From positions 152,696 through 216,695 of the forward strand of contig VXBM01000766.1 of assembly GCA_013400155.1 (NCBI GenBank): a stretch of 64,000 bases of DNA. Reading direction: 5' to 3'. The translations under genes were made by a program, and so were the position numbers. The notes below the pieces were generated by a model, which was not told where the DNA came from, ran no database searches, and saw only the letters and a list, made by a program, of their open reading frames with translations. The stretch is from Helopsaltes ochotensis (taxonomy: Eukaryota > Chordata > Aves > Passeriformes > Locustellidae). Below are positions 51,851 to 64,000 of this stretch, in pieces (position 1 is the first letter of the stretch; every line of letters starts with the position of its first letter).

Positions 51851-51897
51851 TAACAATTTTGGGCACAGGTAGATATAGACTACGATAACATTTTGGG

Positions 51898-52365
51898 TTA
51901 CCCAGGACAGGGACCTTGAAGATTACCTAGCTCCAAATCCCCTGCTGTGGGCAGGGAAACTGTCATCTAGACCAGACCTTGAACACCTCCAGGGAGAAGG
52001 TGTATGCAACTTCCTTGGACAACCTGTTCCAGTGCCTCACCACCCGAACAGTTAAGAATTTTTTTCCTAATGTCTAATTGAAACACCTTCTCTTTCAATT
52101 TAAACCCATTGCAAATGCTTTTGTAAATAGTCTTGCTCCATCTTTCCTGTAAGTTCCCTGCAGGAAGACTCCAATTAGCTCACCCTAAATTGCTTTCTTT
52201 TCCAGGCTAAACAATCCCATGTCTCTCAGCTTTTTCACATAGGAGAGGTTCTCCATTCCTCTGATCAACTTGGTGGCTCTTCTCCAGATTCACTCCAGCA
52301 GATTAATGACTTTCCTGTGTTGAGGAAACAGGATACAATACTTGAGGTGTTTTCTAGCATTATGT
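51898..52365 (-). mobile_element. CR1 LINE, 3' region
   Basis: Minus-strand CR1 3' UTR. Landmarks are 'gggaccttgaagattaccta' at the left, 'gacaacctgttccagtgcct' near 52018, 'cttttccaggctaaacaatc' near 52197, and 'tggtggctcttctccagatt' near 52271. The tail repeat is missing or eroded at the left edge. Truncated near 52365. Confidence 0.9.
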
Positions 52366-52989
52366 AACACTGTGTTATCTAATTCCATCTCATTGTATTT
52401 CCCTCATTTTCACTTCTTTCCCCCTCAAATTCCGTGCCTTAAAGACTGTATTTAATATTCTCTCTTTTCTTTCCTTTCTGATAGACTACTGAAATAATGA
52501 TATATGAAATAAGACAGTGAGGCATGCAATTTGTTTTAAAAGCTATTATGGGATACAGTTTGTAGTTTATTGTCAATATTATGTGTCAGTACTCAAAATC
52601 TCCACTGACATGTAATTTCTGAGAGAATAAACAAGTTCTGGTTGAAGACTAACAGCATAAAAATGTCAGAGAGCCTTAACTAGTGCAAGTAATTGGGCAT
52701 ATTGTCAGCTTTTTTAAATTCTTCAATACATCAGTCATGACTCCATCTCAAGTTTTTGACACTAAAGCACTTAGCTGATTTAAAGCTACCATAAGAACAA
52801 CCTGAAAGGAATCCTAACTTTCTGCCTTTCTGCGGTCTCTGCTTAACAGCTGATACAATGTTATTAAAATTATTAGAGATGCCTCTGGCCAAATTGAGGT
52901 GCAAAAGAGATCATATGCCAAAGCCAGTAGTGCGGGTCATTTAACTGTAAATGTGAGGTAGAGAGGGAGAGACAGAAATAGTAAAAGGG
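52366..52989. other. Unique DNA between two CR1 pieces
   Basis: No gene or repeat was recognised. Confidence 0.5.
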
Positions 52990-53872
52990 AGAGGTCTTCC
53001 TTTTATCCCTTTTCAAAAATGGTACTTAGATTTCTCCCTTTCCAATGAGAGAGAACTTCATTGTACTGCCATTCTCAAATACCGTGGATTTAGTGATTTA
53101 GTCCTCAGGATCCACAGGTGCATCTCATCAAGTCCCATGGACTTGTGTACCTTCACGTTCCTTAGATATTCTCAAACTTGATTTTCTCCTGCAGTGGGTT
53201 TCTATTCATTTTCCCAACTGCCTTTGCCTTCTATGATTAAGGCAGTGTGACTACACTTGCCAGTGAAGGCTGAGGTATAAAAGTCATTGAGTACTGCAGC
53301 CTTCTCCATATCCATGTAACCAGGTCTCCTTTCTCCTTCTGTACAGGGCTCATGTTTTCCTTAGTCTTCTGTTTACAACTGATATACCTACAGAAGTGGT
53401 TTTTGTTGCTTGTGATGTCCCTGGACACATTTAATTCTACCAAGGCTTTAGCTTTCCTAACTGGGTCCCCAGCTGCTCAGACAATTTTTCTGTATTCTGC
53501 CCAGGCTGTCTATCCTCACTTCCACCCTCTGTAGGATTTTTTTTTTTTTGGTGTGTGTTTGAGTTTGTCCAGGAACTTCTTGTTCATTCACAAAGACCTC
53601 CTGGCATTTTTGCTTGATTTCCTCTTTGTTGGGATGCATTGCCCCTGAACTTGGAGCATTCGATCCTTGAATATCAACCAGCTTTCTGATTTACCTCTTC
53701 CCTCCAGGTGTTTATTCCACAGTATTCTATCAAGCACATCCCTTAAGAAATCAGTCTGCTCTCCTAAAATACAGGGTAGTGAGCTCACTGTGCATCCTCC
53801 TTCCTGTCCTAACGATTTTGAACTCCACCATTTCATGGTCACTGCAGCCCAGGCAGCCAAATACCTGTGCAA
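52990..53872 (-). mobile_element. CR1 LINE, ORF2 segment between endonuclease and RT
   Basis: A minus-strand internal CR1 ORF2 piece of about 880 bp. The antisense of 53122-53149 reads H-K-S-M-G-L-D-E-M, matching the conserved K-S-M-G-P-D segment at the start of CR1 RT. Further CR1 blocks are 'cattgagtactgcagccttc' near 53285, 'tgtttgagtttgtccaggaa' near 53558 and 'ccaccatttcatggtcactg' near 53825. A T11 run near 53538 adds a frameshift. It contains neither the RT catalytic box nor the 3' end, and it does not join the CR1 at 51898-52365. Confidence 0.92.
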
Positions 53873-56800
53873 AAAAAAACAAAGCTGAAGAGAAGTGCTG
53901 AGTAAATAATGGATTTTTCAGTTCACTGGAGGGTCTCAGAAGAGCAACCAAATGTTTCCAGCAACATTTTAAAGGATATTTTTCTCTAAAATTAAGGTGA
54001 AAGAGAAAGTAAAAGAAAAATCAATTAACCAAAACCCATTTGTTTTATATAAAACTGGTTTCCTTAGATTCTGAATTATTTTAAACTTTTAAAATAGAAT
54101 GAAAGTTGACCTCAAATAAAATTATTTTTTGCATACGATAAAACTAGGTTCTTCAATATTTTGGTAGATGAGACTATATTTTTGATAAATAAACGGGATA
54201 CTGTCCAAAATATATATATACACATACAAGAAATATCACCTAAAGATTTTTAAGAATGATACCAAATAAATACAACAATGATAGTTGAGAAATTATTCTG
54301 TTCTGCACAATTTGTCATGATAAATTCATTACTTCATTACCTGAATGTACTTCTTTGGTTTAAATATGCAATAAAATACTTAGCCATATATTAAATAAGT
54401 GTTATCTCCATTTGTATCCATTGCACTCTGAAGCCTGAGATACAGTCCAGACAGAAAAATAATTTTCCGGTGACTGAACTTCCAACTGTGATTTGTGGTT
54501 TTGGTATTAAGCATGAACCATTCTTTTTGCATCCAGATTCTTTGATGCAGTATGTGAAATATCAGGAATAACTTGTTTCTGTTTTTATATGTTTAAACTC
54601 ATCTGTTCTTTGACTCTTAGTTCTAAGCAGTATTTTGAGCCCTTCTTCTGTGAGGTTCCTAGAAAACCAATTGAGAGCAGAGATACTTCACAATATCAAG
54701 TAGTAACAAAGAACTCTTAAACTAATTTAGCAGTAGCTCTACTTTTACTGTCTTTAATTTAGTTCTAATGGGATTGGTCCACTTTCATGGGTCAACAATC
54801 AATCTAATTCATGAAATCAGAAGACCATGTCTTGAATAATGGTATGACACCAATATATTCCTATTGATTTTTAATTTGTAAGAAGATAAGCCCAAAGTAT
54901 ACATGTTCATATTTCTTAATTTTAAAAAGTCTATAAAATAAAATTTAAATTCATATTCTCTAAATTTATGTTTCAAGTTCAGATTTTATTTTGAAGAAAA
55001 AAGTTCTGAAGAAATAAGTATGCTAGATTTCACAGAAGTAGTGTTATGCATTTTTGTATGCTCATTTATTTTTCATGTCGTGTTCTTCTCTTGTAGCCAA
55101 GTTGCAACCTGGTAAGCATTTATCTGAATCTTGTAACTTCACCAGCTGTCCAGAGATGACTCACTATTGTTTATTAAAGGAAGAAAGGAAACAGAATGAA
55201 AGGTAACTCTAATGGTGTGTTTTATTTAAGAATTCAGGCTCATTGACATATTTTCTCATGAGAAAGATTTAGTAACATTGCTATGTGCTGAAGTTCCTTT
55301 GGTTCAAAAATAATATTTTTTTTCCCATAAAACGCACTTCATCATTGTATGTCTCTTGAACATAAACTGTAACTTGGTTTTCAAATTTCACTGATGCCAA
55401 CATGATGATGACCTACCAGAACCTGGAGAGGAGCATATCAATGTTACAATATGCCTCTGAGATTTTTCTATAGTCTATTTGACCACCTTATACTATACAA
55501 GAGACCTTTTGTGGAGCAAATGAACAGGGCTTTTAAAAAAAATCAAGCACTTTGTTGCCATGTGTTTCTGCTTGTATTGGACTGCCCTGAGCTTTACTTT
55601 TGAATACACTCCATTAAATGTGCCAGATCTTACAACAAAACTGCAAAATAATTAAAACTCTGGCTTCTCAAGGATTTGTGCGTGAGGACAGCAGGAGACA
55701 CGATGTCTTAGGGATAATTATACTCCCCTTTAACTTATGAGTGTCTCTGAAAATGCTGCAAGGGCTGTGAAGTCCCTTTGGATATGTTGATAAGGGTGAT
55801 CAGTTTGTAGCAATGTTTATGCAGTATTGCAGCATGTTTTGTTGATATGATTATGCCTATTCAGTTGTCTCTTGGGTCCTATTAACAAAGAAACCAGCCA
55901 AAATAAGTGATATATTAGTTCCTCACTAACCTGGAGGTTAAATTCTAAGAGCTGCTGGCATTCAATTCAATAATGAATACAAAGGGCTCCTGTTTCATTG
56001 TTGCAGCTGCAGAAAGAACAAAGCAGACTGGAGGAGAACAGATGCATAATAAACTATCTATTGAACTGTAAAAAACTTAGTTTATCATCTGACACTTTAC
56101 AAATGGATATTTTCTGTGCTTTTGCTAAATTTCTAAAAATTTTTTTTATAGGCCTTTATTATTCTACATGTTTACACATATGAAATATACCTGGTTTTGA
56201 TTTAGTTGGTATGTTTTCTTAGTTGTTCAAACATATAGCTCATTCTGCAAGGGGTGAGGAAGAAGGGAAGACATTCACATGGAAGTTTTTTTTTTTTTAA
56301 TGAAAGTGTAATTTACTAGCAAGAACTTAATTTCTCTTTAATTTCAAGAAATAAAATAAAGGGGATCTCACAAGCACACCTTACAGACCAAATGCACAAA
56401 TTCTTCAAAGATTTTTCCATACTTTGTCCACTGTTTTGTTATCTGCATTTCTGAAATAGTCAAAGCTATGGGTGTCAAAAAGGTAATTTAACAAACAAAG
56501 CGGAAAGATGAATATTTATTTCTGTGGGACATCCTAACCCCTCTTCCCCTCCCACCTGCCAACAGCCAAGAGCCCAAGTAACATTACTGGGACAAATCAA
56601 CCAACCAACCAACCAGAGCTCCACCCCTGCCCTTAAAAAAAAAAAAAATTAAATTCCCACCTCAAAAAACCCAACCCAACCTTTTTAGAAAAATTAGGTA
56701 CTTTCATGCAGGATAAATTCCTTGAGGCTTTCCAGTTTCCAGGTGCTGCTAGATAAAGATGATGTCCCAATTCTAGATCATCTTCCTTTATATAGCCCTT

Positions 56801-59519
56801 CCTTTTGAGAAATAAGAGACAGTTGTTTTGGAAAACAATCTCTTTTTAAAGGAAAGGATGCAATGTAGAAAAAACCTGCTACATATATATACTTGCATAA
56901 AGTATCAGCCTAACTGAAGCAGGCAAGATTTTTAAAAGCTTTTTTGCTTCAGAACTTTCAAGGACAGTTTCAGAATATTAAAAAGAGCTGATAAATTGAT
57001 TGTCAGACAGTCAGAATCCTTGCATTTGTCAGAAAGGAGAGACTGCATAACACAGAGCTCCCAATACTGAAGTTGATTTTATTAGCCTAGTCAGATGCCT
57101 CTTAGCACTTCAGGGTAGAACAACCTCTTGAAAGGAGTGAATAAAGAAAGAAAGGCACATGTTAGGACCCTTTATTAGAGTATTTTTAATGCACAGTACT
57201 ACGAAAAAATTCAAATCAGCAGGAATTAAGAGCACTGACTTAATTTTTCCTTAACTACTCTCAAAAGGTTTAATCTAAAATATTTTTAAATGTAAAAGGT
57301 CACAGTTTATCTTGATAATTCTATAAATTTATCCTCTATATTTTTAATTTCTTCCTTTTTAGCACCAAACCACCAACAACAATCACTATTTCAAGTCTGA
57401 GCTTCAGGGGATGTTGGTACCCACTTTTTTTTTCTGAGAAATATAAACCATATAATATTTTTACCTATTCTGAGCCTTTCTCTTTATGACAAGCATTTTG
57501 CTTTCAACTTCCTTGACGTGACACTGGTCAGGAAGGCAGTTTTTTTAGATCTGCCTTTTTAAATTTGCTTTGTAGATTTGATTGGCTGGCTCCTCATTAT
57601 TTCCTTATCCATTTAACTATAATTTTAGTTTCTGGTTTTGCCCCTTTTAAATGCAGATTCTAACAATTGATGTAAAATTATGTAAACATCGACTTGGATT
57701 ACTGATATTACTTGAAGCCTTAGAGTACCCTTAATGGATTTGGAATGAGAACTGCATAATTTAGTGCCGTCTCACAAACACAGGCTATGAGTGGGCGTCT
57801 GCCTTTCAGAAACACCTGCAGTACAATTGATGATATATACACAGATGCTCATCACTAACCCTTTTCCCCATAACAGTATTTTTCCTAGTTACAGGACTAG
57901 ACACACTTCTGCAGATTCCTTCACTGTATCCTGGTTTAAATGTCTACATACTATACCTCACCTTAAAAAGATGCTTACAAAATTAATTCTTGTTAAAAAA
58001 TTAGTTTAAAGGTAGGACAAGCCCAGTTCACTGAATGTGTTTCAAGCACATTGAAAGTGATTTGAAATTACATTTGAAAACACACCAAGTTGTTTTTAAG
58101 AGATTAAATTCCCAGTTTATGGTAGCATTCACACAGAGCTGATTAAAAAACCAAAACACATCAAGAAAAAACAAACAAACCAATCAAAAATTCTAAACAA
58201 ACCAACAAAACACCCAAACCCAAAACCTAACAATCCACTCTCCCCCCAACAAACCAACCAACCAACCAACCAACCAACCAACCAACCAACCAACCAACCA
58301 ACCACAAACCAACAAGTTATGTAATTTCCTTTACTTTAACATTTAATATCCTGGAAGGGAAACATTTGCTTCATGACAGAAAATAATTTTCCTGTACTCA
58401 TATTTTTCTGTGTTAATGGTTGTCTCCTTATGCTTTTCTATACTGACTAGTGTTTGACTGGACTTTACATAAGTACAAAGAATTCTTCTGCTTTTGTACT
58501 CCCACTCAGTGCTTTCTTTGGCTTCTTATTTTATTTTTATTATCACTTCTTATTTTGAGCCTTGGCTGCCCTCCCTTTCAATGTTTTCTGCAGACTCAGT
58601 GTTGTCAGAATCTGATAAATTGGTGTTTCTATTTGGAACCTATTCCATATCTTCTCAATCCCTAATCCATCTGCTTACAACAGTGATTTTTGACAGCTCT
58701 GTTGCACTGGTGTTTTTGTCAATATTATTTAACTATAACTGTTGACTGGACTGTTTCTCCACTTCACAGCTTTTGTTCTTTTATGACTGTTTTAAAAACT
58801 TAAAATTGTCATTCCTGAAGTGTACAATTTAAAGTGGAATGTATAATTTCTTTCCTATAATAAAAGCAAATATATTAACACTAACCAATATTGATGCTAT
58901 TTATATTTCAGTATTGATGTCCCATAATATGGAAAAATCAACATTAAACCAGAATTTCAAATTTCCAAGAGGAAAAAACAGAATAAATTCACTGTCCTTC
59001 CAGGGAGGTTTTAACTATGTAAACTCCTGGAATTTCTTTTCTCTAATGCAGAGTGTAATTGTTTCAACTTTCAAATAAGATTTGAAATTGAATTTGAATT
59101 CAGTCTCATTTTTTTACTGTTATAATCATATAAGATCTATGGAACTGCATAGGAAAAAATAACTGCATAAGAGAAAACACAGGATTCCTGCCTACAGAAT
59201 GGCAAAAAAATGGATAACACTGCAAAACTTCTAAAGAACAGATGTATTTCAGTTAGGGTTCCCTTGAAAAAATGTTTCAAGAAGCAGGAGGACCTTCTAG
59301 GACCTTCTAGGATCATTTTACTCTGATCTGTTTCCAGATACTTATGAAGCCAGATACAGAACAATACGGTGAAATTTCTGGTAAGTATTACCTGCTTAAT
59401 TATTTCTAAATCCCTCTACTTTGTAACATATTTGTGAGTTCTAAAGAATTTTTAGGCCCTGAAGATAAAAATATATAAGTCTATTAGAAATCTGTACATT
59501 TCTTTAGAGACAAATTTAA
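53873..59519. other. AT-rich unique DNA, no gene seen
   Basis: Contains an isolated 15-bp exon-like segment at 55097-55111 (see findings), an AACC tract at about 56597-56615 and the longer AACC array at 58252-58304. No coding region or interspersed repeat was recognised. Confidence 0.5.
58252..58304 (+). repeat. Perfect tetramer array (AACC)13
   Basis: Fifty-three bp of uninterrupted AACC, set in a wider A/C-rich region beginning near 58150. Confidence 0.96.
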
Positions 59520-60105
59520 TGATTTCTTTTGTTTTTGAACAAAAACATGTCACACTTTCTTACTTCTGAATTTTTATCTTTAACTAAATTGAATAATTGT
59601 GATTTTTCTGCTTTAGTAAAATGTAATTCTAATCTGTTATTCAGATTAATAAGTTTTTTTTCACAAACAGAACTACAGACTTTAATCTTGTCTTCCTGCT
59701 TTTGATTATCCTCCAAAACTTTTAGCCTCAAGGTAACACCTAGGAAAATAGCTTTTCGAATTTTATTCCCCCATTGAGTAGTTTGTCCGTATTTATTACA
59801 GAGGCTGATTTGAAAGATTTGTCTAATCTTGGGTCCAGGGATGCCTGGATCATTGCCAATTTCACCCTTGATGAATTTAGTTATATATTTATTTTGCTTT
59901 AAAAATCAAATCTTTAGTTTGATGTATGAAAATATTTCCTCTGTCTAACCTTTCATTACAAGTGAAAAAGTGGCAAGTTTCTTTTCTTCTTCTTGATCTC
60001 CACAATAGCTTTGATGTGCCATTCGGATTGTGATAAAATTCTGTGTTGTTTTGTTTTCTTAGAGCTACCACACATTTTTCATCGAGGCCAATTTGCTGTC
60101 TAGAG
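59520..60105 (-). pseudogene. Decayed coding-like remnant, identity unknown
   Basis: On the minus strand successive frames look like real protein broken by shifts and stops. From about 60105 one frame gives Q-I-G-L-D-E-K-C-V-V-A-L-R-K. An overlapping frame near 60060-59950 gives I-L-S-Q-S-E-W-H-I-K-A-I-V-E-I. A third frame, open from just after a TGA at about 59915 down to 59516, gives E-I-G-N-D-P-G-I-P-G-P-K, later G-Q-T-T-Q-W-G-N-K, and then a charged, leucine-spaced stretch compatible with a coiled coil. No introns are needed to read it, so it resembles a processed pseudogene, a remnant of a mobile element or an endogenous viral remnant. I do not recognise it. It lies about 870 bp upstream of a solo LTR. 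Confidence 0.3.
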
Positions 60106-60976
60106 AAAGACGTTATAAGCTACTCATACCTTTTTTTTCTTGCATTAGTGAGAAAACACAATCATCCACAGGGAAGAGGGAAGACTGGTAGGGCCTATTT
60201 AGAACACAGGTGAAAGACAGTTTTTAAAATGTTGAGAAATAATTGGAAAGCATATCCATATTTTGGAGATTTATATTTCGGTAGTAATAATCACTCTGTA
60301 TTAGAAATAGTCCAGATGGGGTAGAACATAATTGTAATAGGAACATGAAGATACAGTAGCAGACCTAAATTCAGAAGACTGCAACATTTTAATCACCCTG
60401 AAATAGCCCCACTTGAATTCAAACAAGGAAAAATAAGTGTTTCAAGAAATTTAGGTTGAATTTAGACTTTGTATGAGGTGTCAAAGAAAATCCCTGTAAT
60501 TAGGAAGTTGCTGTTTGTCGTTCTGCCCATTATTGTATTTCTGTGGTGGTTTTCTTGCTAATTTGTGTTGGTATTCAGCTATGATTACTGGTTTTCTTGT
60601 CCCTTGGTGTCTCTTATCTCTGCTGATGTTTCTTATCTTTTGTTATAATCGCTCCTCGGCCAGTTCCTGGCAAACTATTGTTCTCCAAATACAACGGTAG
60701 CAAATGCAAATTTAGATGAAGAATCCTTTTTCTGGTTTGGATTTTTGCCTCTTTCTCTTAGCAAAAAATATAGTTTGTTTAAAAAACCTTATAACTCAGT
60801 TAGTTAAATACATACATCTAATATAAAACACAAATTACAACACTATCTATAACATGTATATATAGATATACACATATACATAGGCAGAGCAATTCCTCTA
60901 GAGGAGCCTGAGCTCCAATTAAAACTGAAGAACACCACCATTTGCAACATTTTACTTGCCCTTTTAGTTTAGTTAC
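60106..60976. other. Unique DNA, no gene seen
   Basis: No gene or repeat was recognised except a short TATA/CATA-rich stretch near 60855-60880. Confidence 0.5.
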
Positions 60977-61349
60977 ATGTAGGAGGATGGAGTACAACCT
61001 CGCCCCTGACAGGCCACAGCTGTGCTAATTACCAAAACAGCCTTGCCCTTAACGTGTCGCAGCTATATCAAATAAGGATGAGTGCGATAAAAGGGTGGGT
61101 TAGGTGGTTAGGGGAGGACTGACCAAATAGGAGAGAGAATTGCTGCTGAGGTCAGTCTGAGGCTGGTGTTGGAGCCTCCACTCAGAGTCTGCAAGGGAAG
61201 CCTACTATGGGACTCTGCTGTAGTCAGAGTCGGTGAGGAGTTGGAGACTGTTGGGCTCTGAGGAAGAATAAACTGGAACATTTTCACACTGCTAAACAAG
61301 AGTGTGTGTCTCAGCCCATTTATACCTGTAAGGTGAGGTCTGCTGCACC
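60977..61349 (+). mobile_element. Candidate solo LTR with 6-bp flanking direct repeats
   Basis: A GC-richer 373-bp element flanked by exact AGTTAC copies at 60971-60976 and 61350-61355. Inside, on the plus strand, GATAAAAGG (61086-61094) serves as a TATA-like box and AATAAA lies at 61267-61272, about 180 bp downstream, a normal LTR spacing. TG and CA ends exist one and two bases inside the direct repeats (TGTAGGAGG at 60978, GCTGCA ending at 61347), so the exact borders are slightly ambiguous. No retroviral genes are adjacent. The family was not identified. Confidence 0.6.
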
Positions 61350-64000
61350 AGTTACGTGTGAAACAAATTCAGTCCTTCTAATTGAACTAGGACTCTGGAA
61401 TAAATGTATCCTGTGTAACAATATTCTTCTAACAGGCTGTACAGTGCCAGTGTTTTCCCTAGTAGGATTCTCATTTAAGCAACAGCTGTTCTTATTTCCA
61501 ATCTGATAGCTACGAATACATATTCACCATTTTTCACATTTATTGAAAACAAAGGAAAACTGTGGAAAGCTATTCAATAATTAATTTGTATAAAAGATTA
61601 TCACAGCCTTACAGTGATATACAATTTCTTTAAATATTGCCAGTTGGGATGCACAAGATGTATTTTACGGGTCCATTGAAAAACACAGAGTTTTTCTCTG
61701 CAAATTTTCCTTGTACCTTGCAGCTTCCTCTTATAGACAAGAATGGAATTGTTAACAAAGTAACAAAGTCCTATAATGCTTGTCAACTCTGTGCTGAGGT
61801 TCCAATTTTTGGTGGTTTTTAGCCGCTTTAACTAATAAATTTCAAGTTTTTCTTCAGATTACAAAAATAGAGCACAGCAATATGCCCTTGAAGCAATTTA
61901 TCTTGTATTGTAAATTCTGACAAATTTCTCCTCATTAAGTATATTTTTACTTTCTATGTAAGACAGAAACCTTTTAATCACTATAGGGACTTTGGGAAGA
62001 CAAAAGTCAGCCATTTTGAGAATTTGTCTCTTCTTCCATCCCAAGATTTACCTTCAAATAGGAGTTGCCAGTATCTGATAATTTTATTTTTTTTAAACTG
62101 TAGTTTTTTGACATTCTTTCCCATACAGTGTAACATCACATGAAATTCTTATGTGGCAACATATTTTTTACTTCCATTACCTTTGCGGAATCAAGTTTAT
62201 GGAGATACTCTTAATCACTCTAAATTTCAGCCTTTAAAACCTTGATTATATCATCAACCTGTTACTTAATGTTTTGTTACTAATGCCGTGTCTTATGACA
62301 CAGAATTTACTCACCTCATACAGAACTACAGGACTTTCACATTATGGTGCTCTCATCTTTTGTTTCAATTTCAGGTCTCAAACTATATTCTAAATGGACT
62401 ACAATTTCTTTGCTTTTTTTTTTGTTCCTCTTAGTCTTTGTTGTTTAAAATATTAATATTTTTGTTTCATTAAATATTAATTTTGAAAGTTTTTTTTTTG
62501 TTCCACATATACCTGTCTGTAGTATTCTTTGGATAGCTCTTTTTCTGACTAAACTTCCACAAACTATTTAAATCTTTTCAGTCCTTGTGAGCTTAATTGC
62601 TGTTTTGTTTAGGTTTTCATTTCTAATGATAATTTAGAACGAAATTTTGGACAGTTCTATATTGGTATATGATTTCATATGGGATTAATCTATTTCCCTT
62701 ATTGAACTTGGTCAAGTGGATCCCTAAGTTACAGAGAAATAAAAAAACACTTTAGCTACACTGGCAGCTCCTTTTTTGTCCCCATCTACTGTTTTCTTTT
62801 CCTCAATTCTTTATTTACTTCTAATGCATTCAGAAGCAATTAATTCATTGTAATTATGTAACCAACCAGTTTACCTTTTATCACCTGTTATTATTCCAAA
62901 AGTAGTGGATTTACTCCAGTTGCTGAGCATGCAATGAAATTAAAAGTCCTAAGTGTCATCATGTTACATTTACAATGGTGAATAAGCTTAACTTGGTCAT
63001 GAATCCAAACAAAAGAAAAATTATTCTTTTTAAGGTTTTTCTTTTAAATGAATATCATAATTCATACTGTTCAGTGATCACACATAAAATAAACATACAA
63101 TATCTGAACTCTTGTGTTGGTTTGAGTTTTTCTCATGCTGCTATATAATAGAGATCTGTAGCAGCTGCACCACCATCATGATGGGACAACATTAATTTCT
63201 AGTGCAGGATTTCTAGCAGCTTTCAAATCCCAAACTCAGAGATATCTGCCACTGACTTCTTCTTGCAAGACTGCAAGAACAGACAAAAATTGTAGAAGTG
63301 TTTTTCTCATCTCTCCCTGTTATCCTGCTTCAGTAAATTTGCCCTCCTCTAGCTGTCGAGGTGCACAAATATCCCATTTTAGTTTCAGACAGATACAAGC
63401 TTTTGAAGGTCCAACCTGCCCATGTTTTCAGATGGGGCAGGTAAGTCAGTTGGGAAGGCAAATATATTCACAAGTATAAAATCCATGGGGTGAGGAACAG
63501 ATCACAGATCAGAGAGGGAAGAATTTGGCAGACACAAGATATAACAGAGCTTTGTGTAGGGAGAAGTCAAGCTGAGAAGTCAAGGGCTGTGAATTGCAAT
63601 ACCACATATTACAGCAGTGTCCACAGAGTGGGGTAAGTTCATGAAATTAAGTCTAACACCTTTCATTTGGGGAAACAGCAGGACACCTGTGAGATCCTGG
63701 TCTAGGCAGAGAGATTCATGGTGGGGAGATATGAGATTCACAGTTTCAGCCGTAGTAGATGAAGCTATGGGAGCACTTGGTGAAATGAAATAAATTCATT
63801 TAATTCAGCTTTGCTTTAAAGTTTAAAAATTGACTAGCCATTTAGTGACTCAATATTCCCAGTCCTTATTACAAATAATCTATCACACAAAAGTGGCATG
63901 AATTGCATCCCAATGAGCTGTTTCACAAACATTACAGGAAAATCACACAAAATATTGAGAGCCTTCATTGTGCATTCATCTTCCCAAAATTACATATATT
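61350..64000. other. AT-rich unique DNA, one weak exon-like segment
   Basis: No gene was recognised. A 107-bp segment at 63334-63440 (plus) is bounded by an acceptor-like CTGCTTCAG and a strong donor GGGCAG/GTAAGT and is open in one frame (see findings). No interspersed repeat was recognised. Confidence 0.45.

Noticed and set aside
53588..53872. 94-codon minus-strand frame
   Set aside because: It lies entirely within a CR1 ORF2 fragment and appears to be in a non-coding frame of that element.
1..64000. A previously undescribed defence, toxin, CRISPR or metabolic gene system
   Set aside because: The window is AT-rich avian non-coding DNA with retroelement remnants. No operon-like gene order, CRISPR repeat-spacer pattern or tRNA/rRNA gene was seen, and I will not force a system onto it.

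Overview
The window looks like non-coding DNA from a bird nuclear genome, most likely a songbird. The evidence is a set of CR1 LINE copies, several ending in the avian 3' tail (repeats of ATTCTATGA or its complement), together with avian-type solo LTRs, one of them a close match to the chicken/songbird ERVL LTR pattern. The DNA is AT-rich with many short simple repeats. No open frame exceeds 137 codons, and the longer ones are either CR1 reverse-transcriptase debris or look like chance. I see no complete gene, rRNA, tRNA or CRISPR array, and nothing bacterial. It is best read as part of a gene desert or a very long intron.

Layout: 1-9 kb holds a CR1 3' end (124-645), a CR1 RT fragment (4841-5600) and an A/C-rich tract (5936-6066). 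9-16 kb holds a 76-bp T run (9034-9109), a CR1 3' end (9907-10172), a solo LTR (about 10283-10563), a heptamer array (12464-12547) and the best candidate exon (15785-15982, minus). 16-39 kb is mostly unique AT-rich DNA with an old CR1 (22808-23110), a (ATTAG)16 array (28461-28540), a CR1 3' end (30913-31289) and two GC-rich islets (about 19756-20235 and 34890-35205). 39-44 kb is a repeat cluster: two CR1 copies, a 1,062-bp solo LTR inside one of them, a truncated ERVL LTR and a further LTR. It is followed by a 107-bp exact duplication on either side of a single N. 48-50 kb is a three-layer nest: an LTR-like insert inside an ERVL LTR inside a CR1. 51-54 kb holds two more CR1 pieces and an unclassified GC-rich segment. 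59-61.4 kb holds a decayed coding-like remnant on the minus strand and a solo LTR with 6-bp flanking direct repeats.

There are no genes here acting together. The history is CR1 retrotransposition, retroviral LTR insertion into CR1 copies, and slow decay. The most useful leads are the phase-0 candidate exon at 15.8-16.0 kb, the unidentified coding-like remnant at 59.5-60.1 kb, and the assembly artefact at 43.6-43.8 kb. Family names come from recognised motifs and remembered consensus patterns; no database search was possible.
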